Below, in pieces: positions 13,031 to 25,440 of a stretch of DNA of 64,000 bases. Below the pieces are notes generated by a model, which did not search any database, was not told the DNA's origin, and was given only the letters and a program-made list of their open reading frames with translations. Position 1 is the first letter of the stretch, and each line of letters opens with the position of its first letter. The translations under genes and the position numbers were made by a program. The stretch is from Numida meleagris (lineage: Eukaryota > Chordata > Aves > Galliformes > Numididae). Where the stretch lies: positions 18,267,883-18,331,882 of the forward strand of contig NC_034414.1 of NCBI RefSeq assembly GCF_002078875.1. The letters are read 5' to 3'.

Positions 13031-16000
13031 CTGACACATGCCATTTTTTTTTTTTTACAAAATCACATCCAAAATGAAGCAACTTAAATGCATTTTGCTT
13101 ATCCCTTTGTTATGGATTGAAAATACGTATACTTTATAAAAAACAGTTATCATTGTCGATTCCAAACTGCCCATGGACATGTAAGAAGGCAACTTGTTTT
13201 TCCAGTTTAGACAGAACATAGAAATCTTGATCTGTTGCCTGCTGGCAATATCATCTGTTGCAAACATTACTTGTCCTGAAGGTCAAGATGGTTTGTTCAT
13301 CTACAAAGCTGAGGTGTAATGTTCCAATTCTTTGGAACTGATTTGTAGTACAGAAGCTTGAGATCATCACACCTTATTTCATATTTTCCTTCTTCCCTGA
13401 AAATATTCTTGTGAGTTACTTTAGTGTTGTGACAAATGAGCAGCAGCATAGTCCAAAAGGGCAGGAACCACTGGAAACTTAGTAGTTTGCTCAACAGTAG
13501 GATTCTACTCTTCTCCCTTTGCAGATGGCAATTTTGCAGACTCCATCTTCTAGTGCCTCCGCACACACTTTATCTTATGCAAACACTAACTTTTGGTATT
13601 TCACTCATTTTAAGTCAAGAATATGTATCTTTGAGCAGTGGGGGCTACTGCTGCAAATAGAGTCAACAGGCTTACAGATGTGAACAAAGTAAAGACTTTG
13701 CAGAATTCAATGCTGATACACTAATATAATGTTCAGTCTACCTCTGTTTATATTTACTGCCCTTTAAAAAATAGGGGAAATAAAAAAAAAAGGCAAACAA
13801 AAATCAACCCTGCACTCACACAGTGAAGAAGCTTTCTTTTTCTCCACACTCAACCTGAAAACGAAAAATACTTAAAAGAAAGGAAATAAATGTTTTTAAA
13901 AACAAACACACAAGTAACATTTTAGAACTCAGTATCTGTCTCATTCATTAACTAAATGCTCTGTTTCTCATAGTTACCACTACACTCTAAACAGATAGCA
14001 GAATTTATTTACTTCTAGAGATGAAGTTCTGCAGCTTTAAGCCAAGGCACGGCCAAGCCACATGAAACTGGATCAGAACAGTCACCTGCCAGGAAGGTGC
14101 CAGGCACATCTCCGTCACACATTTCCCACAAACATTCAAGAAGTGACATTAATTGACACTCCCCCTGTTCAGCATATCTTCAAATGTCACAGAACAACAA
14201 CAGCAACCATCTTCACAACCAAACCATCATAACAGCCCTCTAGATTTGGTTACTTCTATCTATTGTAGAGCCAGCTTTGGTATTTACTCTCAGACAAGAA
14301 GACTTCACAGGAATATAATTTTATCAATCATTTTCACACAGTTACAAATTTGCCGCAAGAACATGAATTGTAATCTAATAGAAATATTGATTTTTAATAC
14401 TATTTCAGAGTGGCGGGTAACTTCTAGTGACTTTGCCTTAAATTTAGAAAGATTTCATTGGAAGTTTGTGAAGGTACTTTGTATTGGTTTGTGGCAGAAG
14501 CTGTGCTGTAGTCTACAGTACACAAAGTATTTTTACCTGAGATGTATTTACAGTCACACAAGATAACCAACTGCTTTGAAGAAGGTCATCCTGCACCCTA
14601 AGGTGGAAAGAACAGATGGAGATCTATTTGGGGCTGTGTAAGGAAAAACACGGCCCTGAAAAGCCATTCTTCTACTCAATTTTAAATATCATTAATTCTC
14701 ACACACAGTGAGTTTCAACAAGAGTTATTTGGACTTTTATCATCAATGGTGATACAAATATTTCCCCTCAATTTCCATCCTCCCAGAAGCCTCACTGAAG
14801 CCTAAACCCTTATTGGTTCTATTCAGGATCAATGACACGTCAAATTCTCACACTTGAATAATGGATACCATTCTGAATACATAAGAAGCAGTCATCTGTA
14901 TGGGAGATATGCAAGAAGTTCAAAGCACCTCCCAGTCTTTTTCACAGTAACACTCCCAGAGGTTTTGTGGTTTCAAACCCATCAGTATGCTAGCTTTGCA
15001 GCCAGCTAGCAATCCCAGCTCCACTCAGGCCTCATCTTCCTGCCATCAAACAGGTTGTAGAGTGCTCGGAGAGGTCAGTGGGGATATTGGGAGCAGGTTT
15101 TTCATACTTCTGCTAGATTAGACCTATGAAGAACTCATTTTGCCAGTTCAGAAGAATATTCTTTACTTTTCCTTTACCAAGAAGTGCTTTGTTTTCTTCC
15201 ATTCCCTTGTCCTTCAATCCTCTTGGAATTTTTCAGACTTTAGTAAAAATGTCTCACAAGATAACTTTCTCACTCTGCCCTTTTCTTAGTTTTCTTCCCA
15301 ATTCTCGCCCAGTCTGGTCACCCTAACATCATAAAAGCACGGTGTGACAAGTACTTAAAAGAGTATAAAATGAAGATGACTTTAAGAACAAAATAACACT
15401 AAATAATAATCAAGGAAAAGCCAAAACTTTTTTATCTTCACTCAGTATCTTTTTTTTTTCCTCTCCTTTGATTGTGCACATGTGCTTTCCAGCCTGAATT
15501 CCACTGCGGATGAAGTGTGCCATTACCAAAACCCAAAAGAAATGCAAAGGAATACTCAGCAACTTTTACTGTAAGTGCCTCAGAATAACTTATAATTTAA
15601 CATTATGATTTCAGTCAGTGTGAACAAATAGCTCAGATTAGCAGAGCAGAATGTTGCTAAGCAATGTTGTACAGGAGTTTACACAGGACTATGGAGGGGA
15701 AGATTGGGTGGAGCAAGGAGATGCAGAGGCACTTACAGTTCCCTGATCTGGAGGAAGAACTTCCTCGCCTTGCTCCTGAGCATGTACAAAATGCAAAGGT
15801 ACTGCAGCAGCAAATTACGTAGGAGCACCACATTGCTTTTACGGGTGATAGAGAACAGAACATTATGTACCAAACTGTGAGGCTCCATCGGAATATATAG
15901 ATACAGTTATGTACAGGTATAATAATAATGTAATACTCAATGCATAATAAATAAATGTATGGAAATAATATATACATACAGATAGAGATATTTCACGTTG

Positions 16001-16824
16001 ATGGGCATTCGATCTAAGTTAAATACAGGTTTCAGGGTCAGACCACAGGCTAATTAATTTTCAAAACACAAAGAACTACCACGTGAGAAACTGTAATTTA
16101 TCCACTGATTTGTAGAAGCTACATAGGTATTCAAAATAATTAGGGTAATTGGAGTATAAACGGAGAAAAATCTGATAATATTTCTTTGTTTCAAAACGTG
16201 TAGAAAGCACTTGTCCTTTCAGCATTGTGAAGATAGATAATAGTAACTGCTTTAAAAGAACAAATTTATGATCTGCTGAAATCTTAACCACTCCTAAAAA
16301 TTAGAATAAATTGCTGAGAATGACAAGAACAAACTTTTTCTATGAAAGTATAAAAAATAAGGTTACAAAAGAGATATTAAATGTTAGCTAATGCATATTA
16401 AGTATGCACAACAGGTATTGAGAAAAGAAATATAGTACTGTACAAAGTTTTTTAAAATACCCACATTTTCCAAACATTTTACTGCCTGAGGTCACTAATC
16501 TCTCTCTATAAATCTTTTCCATTTCCCCCCACCACCACTTCAAAAAATAGCCAGTCATTCTTCATTCCACCCACAAACAATACCTCCAAGATGAACTCGC
16601 TTCATGGATCTTGACTTTTCAGCCATAGTTTCTAATCACCTTACTTGACTTATGTACGCTTCTGCATCCACATGAAGAAAAACATCCCAGAACATCTCCT
16701 CAAAATATGCTACCTGATCTACATAAAAAAAGTTGAAGCTTTTCAAGAAATATAGGATTTGGCAAGTGTTCTAAATTTTTATACAAAATGCTGCTAAAAA
16801 CAATTCTTATTTTTAAAGAACAGC

Positions 16825-16853
16825 AAAAAAAAAAAAAATAATAATAATAATAT
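16825..16853. repeat. Poly-A / (AAT)n microsatellite
   Basis: A14 is followed by repeated ATA/AAT units. It is a simple repeat with no retroposon body recognised. Confidence 0.9.
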
Positions 16854-16967
16854 TTCCAAATCAATTTGACCACAAACAGGAAGTCTTATTTCACACAAGT
16901 TAGAGGCTGAGACTCAAAGCCCACATCCTTTCAGTTTCACGCTGTACCAAGAGACTTTTTTTTTCCC

Positions 16968-16995
16968 TGATGCAGGTTTCCATGGAAATGCATCA
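16968..16995. promoter_or_regulatory. Imperfect palindrome with RFX X-box-like core
   Basis: TGATGCA and TGCATCA flank a TTTCCATGGAAA palindrome, with two extra G bases on the left. GTTTCCATGGAAAT resembles the RFX-family X-box (GTTGCCATGGCAAC type). Nearby sequence (about 16960-17090) is richer in complex words than the typical intron. Function is inferred only. Confidence 0.3.
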
Positions 16996-17177
16996 GTCAC
17001 TAATCTAAATAAGTGCGGGTGAAGGACGCCTGAAAACCTAGAGCAATTACGCATGCCATTAGAGGAAAAGAATATGATTCAACCCAGCTATTAGAAATGT
17101 GGCACAGCTATCACTTCTATATATCGTTGTAGTGTTCTAAAAACAAAACTGCTTCTCTGTTTTTTTAAACCCACTCC

Positions 17178-17202
17178 TTTACTGCCTATAAGAGGCAGTA
17201 AA
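17178..17202. repeat. Short perfect hairpin
   Basis: TTTACTGCC and GGCAGTAAA form 9-bp inverted arms around TATAAGA. It is followed by a T-run on the minus strand only (A-run on plus). No RNA gene is indicated. Confidence 0.7.
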
Positions 17203-18761
17203 AAAAAAAGAAAAAGCATTAAAAAATACTTCATACATAACAAGCATGCAGCAAAGTAATACTGCATCAATTGCAAAACACAAAGGTAGTCAATAACACA
17301 CAATTGTTTGGCAATGAAAATCCACTATACATGAAAATTTATCTTTCCATTACTGGTCAAAGACACTTCACTTTAGTTATTTTGATGCGTAATAGGAACT
17401 CTGATCTGCATTAAAGACCTAATGATCCTTAAAAAAATGTTGTAAATTTAAAGTCTGATAAATGTGTTGCTAAGCATCTGTTTGTAACCAGAGCATACAT
17501 GTCAGGCATAGGTGGGACTGTACTTACAAAATAATTGCAATTCAGCACCCAAATTAACTTCAAGTAACACACAGTAGTAAGGGCACAAAATATTTTGTGT
17601 GTAAGTACTTACAGTCTATTACACTTCACATACTGATTGCCACAGACTTGCTACTGAAGTTTCACCTCTGTCACACAGTATGTGGATTTCACTTGGTTCA
17701 TGTCATTGGCAAACGAGCGGTTTGGTATCCATGTCAGTGAGCTTTCTTGTCCTCCTGCTGCTTTGCACTGAACGCACTCCTACCTCTTGTCACACAGGAA
17801 AACAGCTAATGATGTGGAAGAGAGACTGCTGATATGCCATAAAGGCAGAGAGTCTTTCCAGACTACTTGAACTGTATGACAACTTAGTTATCTCACCTCT
17901 CCCCTCACTCTTGAAGAACGAACTATCATAGTACCACATATAAGTGGAAACTGGGCAACCTTGAAAAGATCTAGCTTTTGGATTCTTTTTGTCAACTTCT
18001 TACTGTCTTTACTAGGCTTCACAGAAAATGTCTCACAAATGGTTGTATGTATATACGAGTGAGGCTATACAAATAATGTATAAATAGCACTGTTTGCAAT
18101 TCTGGAGCACAGACTTGAGATGCAGCATCTATGCCGTATGTCTGTATGCCAGTAAGGTGCTACTTCCACTCTTTTCGTTCACCTGAAATCACTGTGATCT
18201 CAGCCAACAAATATTGCAGTTAGACCACAAGCGGTAGGACCTCAGAAGGAGGAAGTACATTTCTGGAGGAAAAGTCCTCTTAAATTTTTAATTGCAGTCA
18301 AGTCTCTATTTTGCACAAGTCCTATTTCAAGTTCAGAAGCAAGCACTTCCCCTCTATAATCAAGTGCTGGATACAACTAGAGAAGCAAGCACTCAGTATG
18401 TAGAGATATAGTTTTTCATCCATGCTCAAGGTTCTCCTTGCTGTCACCTAGCCACCAGTGGGAATAGTGTCTAATTAGTTAAGTGGAAAAGTCAGAATGG
18501 GGAAAACGAAAGGCAGCTTAAACTAACGCTAACAGAGAAAGCTACGTGAAACAAGACAGGAGCAGCACCAGCAGAAGCTATGTAGGAGAAGAATGATATT
18601 GTGGGAAAGAGCGAAGGGTAGTGCAGCAAACAAGGTATATAAGAGTCTGTCCAGTAGACTGGATCCTATGCAGAGGGTAACACCATAATGTTCCTAACAT
18701 GTTGCTAATCAAGCCATAGAAACAATACATCTGAACAGATACTACAGACTATACCTTAAGC

Positions 18762-18775
18762 TAGACGTGTCCAAC
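18762..18775 (+). repeat. hAT left terminal inverted repeat
   Basis: TAGACGTGTCCAAC immediately follows the target-site duplication. Its inner GTGTCCAAC matches the inverted right end exactly. The expected terminal CAGGG has decayed to TAGAC. Confidence 0.85.
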
Positions 18776-19108
18776 GCCCTGGCCCACGGACCACACATGG
18801 CCCTTTGCCCCACACTATCATGCTGACAGCTCTTTCCCGCCAAGCAGCCAGACCCAGCCCTGGCAGCATACCCATCACTCAGCAACAAACTATTAATGTG
18901 CTGTTAACACTGTCTCAGCTGAAACCAGGACAAGGGGAGGGTGCAGTCAGTGCTAACTCCACCTCTTGTACCTGCCACACACATTCAGTATTACAAGTTA
19001 AATGTACTTGTTCTACTTTGTGAGTAAAATGCAGTGATTACTGATAAAAATATTTCAACCTACCTAATGTTGTCTTGAAAGAAGACAAAACCCAAAAAAA
19101 CAAAAATT

Positions 19109-20808
19109 ATGGATGAAGGAACAGTGTTCAATGAAAAATGGACAGATGTGTGCTTTTTTGTTGAGACAAATAATACGGCGCTATTCATAATTTGCAAGGA
19201 AATCATGTCAGTTTTCAAAGATTACAATTTGAAAAGACATTATCTGCAAAAACATGCTGCCAAATTCAATGCATATCAAGGAATGTTTCAGAAAGACAAA
19301 ATAGCAGAACTGAAAAAGTCTGTCATCACAACAAAATTTATTTAAGCAGCTACAGCTCAAACAAACTCTACTATAAAAGCTAGTTATGTGATAGCAAATC
19401 TGACTGCTAAAAATCAAAACCATTTACTGATGGTGAGTTTATTAAGCAATGTATGGAAAGCATGGCAGATATAATTTGTCCTGATAAAAAAACAAATAGA
19501 TTTTTCTAAAATCAGTTTGTCTCACCAGACTATAGCCAGGTAAACTGAGGAAAAAGGAAAATTTATTGAAATAAACTTGGAGAGTAAATCTGCTAATTTC
19601 AAAGTTTATACTTTCACAATAAATGTAAGTACTGACACTACAGATACAGTTGAACTTGTCATTTTTATTAGAGGTATTGATAACAGATAAAAAGTCACTG
19701 AAGAAAAAATTAAAAGACACAAGTAAATCTCTTGATTTCTGTGGAGCAGTAAAATTTACATTCAAGTGATTGTCTTTAACCTTTGTCAACACATATGGTA
19801 TATCTACTGATGGTGCTCCAGCAACGGCTGTTAAAATAGAGGAACTTATAAAATTAACAGAAGATCATGCAATTGCCACTAGCAAGTCACATTTGATGAA
19901 ATATCACTGCATTGTACATCAAGAAAATTTATGCACAAAAGCTTACAAAATGGATAGTGTTGTGCAAATTGTCATCAAAGCTGTGAATTTCATAAAGTCC
20001 AAGGGACTAAATCATCACAAATTTCAGCAGTTCCTTTAAATTATGGATACTGATTATGGGGACATCATTCGCTATTCTGAAGTAAGTTGGCAAAGTTTGG
20101 GTAAAATGCTAAAAAGATTTTATGATTTGCAAAATGAAATCAGGTCCTTTATGTAATCAAAAGGAAAAATTGTGCCAGAAATTAAGATGAAAAATTCCTC
20201 CCAGATTTTGCATTTTTGGTGGATTTGACCACTCATTTAAATGTCCTAAACATGCATCTTCAAGGTGAAAACTATGGCAAGCTCTAGTTATGGCAAATAA
20301 TGCTATGTATTTTGATATACGGCCTAAACACGGTCCTGTGGAAAGTGAAAAATGTGCATCCTTGCTTTACATTTTGATAAAGTAATTGCAGAATAGGTTT
20401 TCAAGTTTGCTGAAAAAAAAGAACATCTTTTTTTTGGTATACATGCAACTCCATTTTCAGTTGACATAAATACATTACCTGGGAATCTTCAAATCGAATG
20501 TATAGAGTTGCAATCAGATATTCAACTCAAAAGTTTGATCGTGTCCCTTTACTGGGCTTTCATAAAACCTGTCTCACATGAGAAAAATATCCCTCACTTC
20601 ATCAGCAGCCTTTTTCATGTCATCTCTTCTTGGCAGTACGTACATCTGTGAACAACTGTTTTCAATGATGAAGTATAGGAAGAGTGAAATTTCATCAAAA
20701 ATCTCTGATGAACATCATGAGAACTCATTAAGATTTGCGACCACTTCCACAGAACAAGACCAATCTGTTAGTTTCACAAAAACAAGGTCAAGTATCCCAT
20801 TAGTTTAA
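19109..20808 (+). pseudogene. Degraded hAT transposase (BED finger, RNase H-like core, hAT dimerisation domain)
   Basis: Translated pieces in three frames give a hAT transposase of the type domesticated in vertebrates as GTF2IRD2 or ZBED5-like genes. From the N terminus: a BED zinc finger (19109-19345; FNEKW start and YNLKRHYLQKH end) whose first zinc cysteine is replaced by phenylalanine; a KASYVIANL-like helix and, after a frameshift, KPFTDGEFIKQCMESMADI (about 19370-19490); the first catalytic block at about 19615-19685, where the expected DESTD reads NVSTD; the second, ISTDGAPA, then CIVHQENLC and FIKSKGLNHHKFQQFL (19770-20039); RYSEVSW and LGKMLKRFYDL (about 20070-20140); AFLVDLTTHLNVLNM (about 20205-20255); and the C-terminal dimerisation signature GSTYICEQLFSMMK (20635-20675). 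In-frame stops at 19343-19345 and 20037-20039, other stops and frameshifts, and the lost Asp show that it is dead. Confidence 0.92.
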
Positions 20809-20952
20809 TGCTTTTGTTGCTCTCCTTTTTTATGTTTTAATAAAAAAATATGTTAAAAAAATTGGTACTTATATACACTAGCCATATTGTATATTTTATA
20901 TGCGGTCCAAGACAATTACTCTTCACTCAATGCAGCTCAGGCAAACCAAAAG

Positions 20953-20966
20953 GTTGGACACCCATG
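20953..20966 (-). repeat. hAT right terminal inverted repeat
   Basis: On the minus strand this reads CATGGGTGTCCAAC, closer to a CAGGGGTGTCCAAC-type end than the left copy. It abuts the right target-site duplication at 20967-20974. Confidence 0.85.
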
Positions 20967-23900
20967 CTTTAAGCATTTGGATTTACTAAAAATCTGGTGG
21001 GTTTTTTTGCTACAGCTTTACTTTCTCATCCTGGTAATTATGGTAAGATTTATGATTGCAGAATGGTCAAGTCTAATGTACCTAAACAGCAAATTCATGT
21101 CACTTTACATATGAATACTGCATTTCCATGTCATTTTGTTACCCATGTAATACGAATTGAAGATCTGTGCAAGGGCTTTATATACAAAACTGAAAGTATA
21201 GGCAGTAACAGTTCTAGCTGTATATTTAAAAGATGTGCAAAATATGATTAGTAAATATAGATTCTAATCAATATTTGACTAAAAAAATGTAGATTTGTAG
21301 TCCATCACAAAGCTAGACAAGGATGAACACTTGCAATACTAGGCTATACACGTGCAAATCAGTAAATATGGTTAATAATAAACTGAACTGCCAGTGATAG
21401 GAGCTTGAGTTTGCACATAATTCACCGGTTAAAAGATAAAATAGACTCAAAGAAAAACTGCATCACTTACCTATAAGCTAACAAATAGATGAAATGTATA
21501 TGAAGGAGGTACTTGTCTTGGATTCAGGTTGCTATGAAACTCACATGCATGATATGTTTAATTTCATTGCCCAATTTCAAATTTTGGGGGAAAAAAAGAG
21601 TGGGCATATTTATAAATTAAGAACACTAAAAGATCATGCTCCAAGTCAGCTTGAATATATATTATCCTTTATATTAGCTTTTAGTTGGTTAGTTCTAACA
21701 CTTGTGTAAACGCGTTTTCTTCATCTGCTGAAGTCTTCAAAAAAGCAGAAGAAAGTAGGTCTTCCATCTCAAATCAGACAATCTTTTATCTACATCTCAA
21801 GCTAGACTCTTTCAAGTTTCGTTTTCTAACATTTCATTCCATCTAGATTAGGAACTTATTTTAAATGTGACAGTAACATGCTTTTCAAAGTAAAGATTTT
21901 AGATCTCTTCTATGACAGAAGGCATAGCCTTAAAAAGTTTTATTTGTAACACACTTTGAAACCCTTAGGGAGTACAATGACATGAGTAGATCACTAGAAA
22001 ACTATATGGCTTTAAATTGTATGCTGAATTAACTGAATAGCAGCTTGTCCAACCATTGAAACTGTTGATCAAAATTCAGTCTTACTTAAATGATGATTAA
22101 AGCAAAGAGTACACTACAATACACAGATTTGGAATCACAGCTGAACACTGAATTGTAGGAATATATAAGTAATACTGTAGAAGAAAAAAAAAGTCTTTCA
22201 GCCTAAATAATACCATTCAGAGTATATTGTCTAAATTTAAGTGAAGATCATCACTGAAATGATCACTATGAATAGTAAAAGACAATCTCATTACTGTAGC
22301 TCAGCATTCATTAAGTCACTATGAATATCTAAATCTTCAGAGTATTTCTCCTCAGAGCAGCATTGCAATTTAGAGAATTAAGTAACTGAGGCACAGGGAG
22401 TGTAAACAGCATGCCAAAGGCTACAGTGAAAGACAAAGGGAAGACAATGAACCTCTTTTAGTGCAGTTCTGCTGAAAAAGCATTTGAGCTTTAAGTTTGT
22501 AAGTCTAATAATAAAAATATACATTTGTTAACTGTTACAGAAATGTCAAAACATTATACTCAAAGATATTCAAAGGTCAAAAATGCAGGAATGGCAAAAG
22601 GCATTTCCAAATGTTTCCTGTAATTCTAAATGACTAATTCTTGGAAGCAAGTAGCAATATGGAAAGGAATTCTCTTAAGACTGATATGTTCCTGAAACTC
22701 CATTATGTACCATGCTTAATGACTGTAAACTAATAAGAGAAAACTGATTATATTGCATCTTTGTACTTAGGAGATTTTTAGTTATGAGATTTGTAAAATA
22801 TTTTAACTGAGGAAATCAAATAGTCTGAGTATATTAGTCATGTGAAAAAAAAATCCAGAAGGCTGACTGAAATGAAAGAGTAGAGAAAGAAGAAAACAGA
22901 AATTCAGATACTTTACACAATCAACAGTTACCAACAACTCTGTACCTATGCATTAATCATAACTTAGTAGAGAGCACCATTAACCTTGTCCAGAATCAGT
23001 GCATCTCCACATACAATCTTTCTTTTATATAACCAGTAACAGTAATCCCTGCTGAGCTTAATGGTTAACTGGAAGAGGACTCAACAATGTCAGTGAAGCT
23101 TCAGCTTTTACGCATCATACTTCTTTACAATTCCAGATACGTAAAAATAATATAGTCTATGACCAACTGCAGGTTTCAAAACACTATCTGCTAGAAAGTA
23201 TAAGTAATAGGTTGGTGGTCTGGTTCAGAGTTACAGTAAAAGGGGAATACTGGTCAGCTTTGTAAATCCTCACTCCAAGAAGGACAAAGGTGTAATTAGA
23301 ATTAATCCATGATCATAAGGGAAGAAGCGAACCTTTCAGCTGTCCTGTGCTGGGACCCAAAACCAAAGGGACAAACCAGCAAACTGGCCTGTCAGCTGTG
23401 GGTTCAAAAAGATTAACTACTCTGCAATGTTCTGTAAAGTACTGAAGACTGGAAGAGTTTCCTGGCAACAAATTGAGGAAGAAAATAATGGAGATGCAAC
23501 TCTGCAGCCTATTAACCTATTGTGACTGACTGAATTCTCTAGAACAGGAATGCACTTTTCTTCTCCCATCCAGAAGTAATAAACACAGAATTAGTGAACC
23601 TCCCAAAACAACTTTAAGACTGAAAAATGTATCTTTGACTTAGTAACTTTCATATGGTGGACTCACTGACATCAAAAAATTGATGGAAAAAAAAAAGAAA
23701 AAGAGAAAGAGATTTTGGTTTAGTGAATTTTCATTCTTTGGAGCTATCTCAAGCATGGGATACACTTAATTGAGATATATACTTAATAGGTTTATTCCAT
23801 TCTAAAAATGTAATTGAGTATATTAAGTCAACCTGGATTAGCCATCTCTCTTTACCTGATAATCATACCCCCTTCTTCTCACCATTCTCACTCTCTCCTT

Positions 23901-25121
23901 ATCTCTTTCTCACATATAAATTGCATCTCAGCATACTTAATCCTCAAAGAGACCGTGCAAATCTAATCCTCCAAATATATAATCAAAAAGTCCTCTTTCA
24001 TTCTATTTACCATAATCCAGCACACAGACCGTGCAAGAAATAATCACCTAACAGTGATGACAATTTTCATAGCTTTAAGAGTTCTTTTGACACTCAGAAT
24101 GATCTAACTGGTTAAATGATTATGCTGTAATACATCAGTGATGAATTACTCATTAGAGGACTGCTAGAGCACCACAAGTTTTTGTCATACATATAACAAC
24201 GTCACAATCATTTTAGGAGAGAAAGGACATACAACTGCTTTTAAATAAGCTTCTTTCCTATCACGTAACCTGAAGTTGACAACTTGGCAATTCAATAACA
24301 GTATGATGTCAAAATTATAAGAAAATATTGTTTGAAAAAGACTTGCTATTCACAGTTTGTTGTTCATAATTAAATTTAGTTCCATCAGCTTTAAGTGCAT
24401 TTTGTTATCAAAAAAGGACCAGATTGATAACTCAGATTATTAATAAAATCCCATATACTTCCAAAAATAATCAGACCTCTTTGGGATGCTTGTATAAGCT
24501 ACCACAGATTCAGAGTGATTTTTTAAAAACATTAAGTCTTTGTTCTTCTTGACTTGCAATCACAAAATCAATTGAGAGAAGTTAAATGGTGACATCATTA
24601 GGCCAAATCCACACAGGTGTTTTCAGCACTGATCAGCAGGGTGTTCCTCCCAGAACTACTACTAATAACACTTCTTGCTCAAAGCTTTTTGTGAAAGAAA
24701 TGTCATAGAAATGCTAGTTATACGTAACCATTTCTAAGCCTGCCTGTAGATACAAAACACTCAGACAGGTATGCTTCAATCCATAGATATTCTTAGCAAA
24801 GCAATGAATCTAATTTCATTTTAGCAATATTTACTACATAAGCTTCAGAGATCTGACTCTTTTCCCCCAGATGTTGTGTCGAAGGCCATCTGTTTTATTC
24901 CTGACATAACAGAAGTCATTATACATTTTGCTCTGACAAAAAGTAAAGCAGAATGGTCATTAGCCAAAAAAAGGAATTAGTAGTTTCCTGAATACATAAT
25001 TAGAAATGTAATGAAATAGCCTTCTTCACCAAAAAAGCTGAATAGCAGAAAGGGAGAAAAGGTCTCATCAGCTTTGTGGAAAGTAGAAATTACAGAGAGG
25101 AGAAAGATCCTGTGGATTTTA

Positions 25122-25440
25122 CACCATCAGCAAGTTTGTGGGTGACACCAAGCTGCGTGGTGCAGTCAACATGCCCAAGGAATGGGATGCCATTCAGAGA
25201 GACCTAGACAGGCCTGAGTGGTGGGCCCAGGTGAACCTCATGAGGTTCAACAAAGCCAAGTATAAGGTCTTGCACCTGGATCGTGGCAACCCCCACTATC
25301 AGTCAAAGCTGGGGGATGTAGGGATAGAGCACAGACCTGCTGAAAAGGACTTGAGAGTACTGGTGGATGGCAAGCTGGATGTGAGCCAGCAATGTGCCCT
25401 CACAGCTCAGAAAGCCAACTGTATCCTGGTTAGCAAAACT
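25122..25440 (+). repeat. CR1 LINE ORF2 fragment (C-terminal part)
   Basis: This is a GC-richer block open for over 100 codons, matching the C-terminal part of CR1 ORF2 downstream of the reverse-transcriptase core. It contains GDTKLRGAVN, EWDAIQRDLDRPEWWAQ, NLMRFNKAKYKVLHLDRGNP, PAEKDLRVLVDGKLDVSQQ and CALTAQKANCILV in canonical order. It is an internal piece: the rest of ORF2, the 3' UTR and the tail are missing, and it stops abruptly after 25437. The open frame has survived with substitutions only, but without the rest of the element there is no reason to expect function. Confidence 0.93.

Larger units (their letters stand above)
9541..18753. other. Intronic sequence with few landmarks
   Basis: It holds the CR1 tail at 12173-12283, a 19-bp tandem duplication with an adjoining hairpin at 12962-13030, simple repeats at 10119 and 16825, and a palindrome at 16968-16995. 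A minus-strand frame at 9637-9897 is open for 86 codons but resembles nothing I know. The remainder shows nothing I can name. Confidence 0.6.
18754..20974 (+). mobile_element. Inactive hAT (Charlie-like) DNA transposon with TIRs and TSD
   Basis: This is a near full-length class II element, about 2.2 kb between terminal repeats (18762-20966). The flanks are CCTTAAGC at 18754-18761 and CTTTAAGC at 20967-20974, an 8-bp target-site duplication with one mismatch, as expected for hAT insertion. The left end reads TAGACGTGTCCAAC and the inverted right end CATGGGTGTCCAAC; nine inner bases are identical and the outer five have decayed. The left subterminal part is GC-rich (GGCCCACGGACCACAC). The right one resembles ends of hAT-Charlie elements of other amniotes. 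The interior carries a broken transposase reading in the same direction (19109-20808), followed by AATAAA at about 20837. The insertion is antisense to SHANK2 and lies well inside an intron. Confidence 0.92.

Noticed and set aside
13820..13854. Possible 35-base SHANK2 microexon on the minus strand with a TTTTCAG acceptor and GTGAGT donor
   Set aside because: The last exonic base is T, the length is not a multiple of three, and nothing in it recalls SHANK2. Such decoys are expected in a 47-kb intron.
15737..15775. Possible 39-base in-frame SHANK2 microexon on the minus strand (GTAAGTG donor)
   Set aside because: Joined in phase 1 it creates TAA at the junction with the next exon; the acceptor tract is weak.
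18805..19023. 72-codon open frame in the hAT left end
   Set aside because: It lies in the GC-rich subterminal region before the transposase start and matches no transposase domain.
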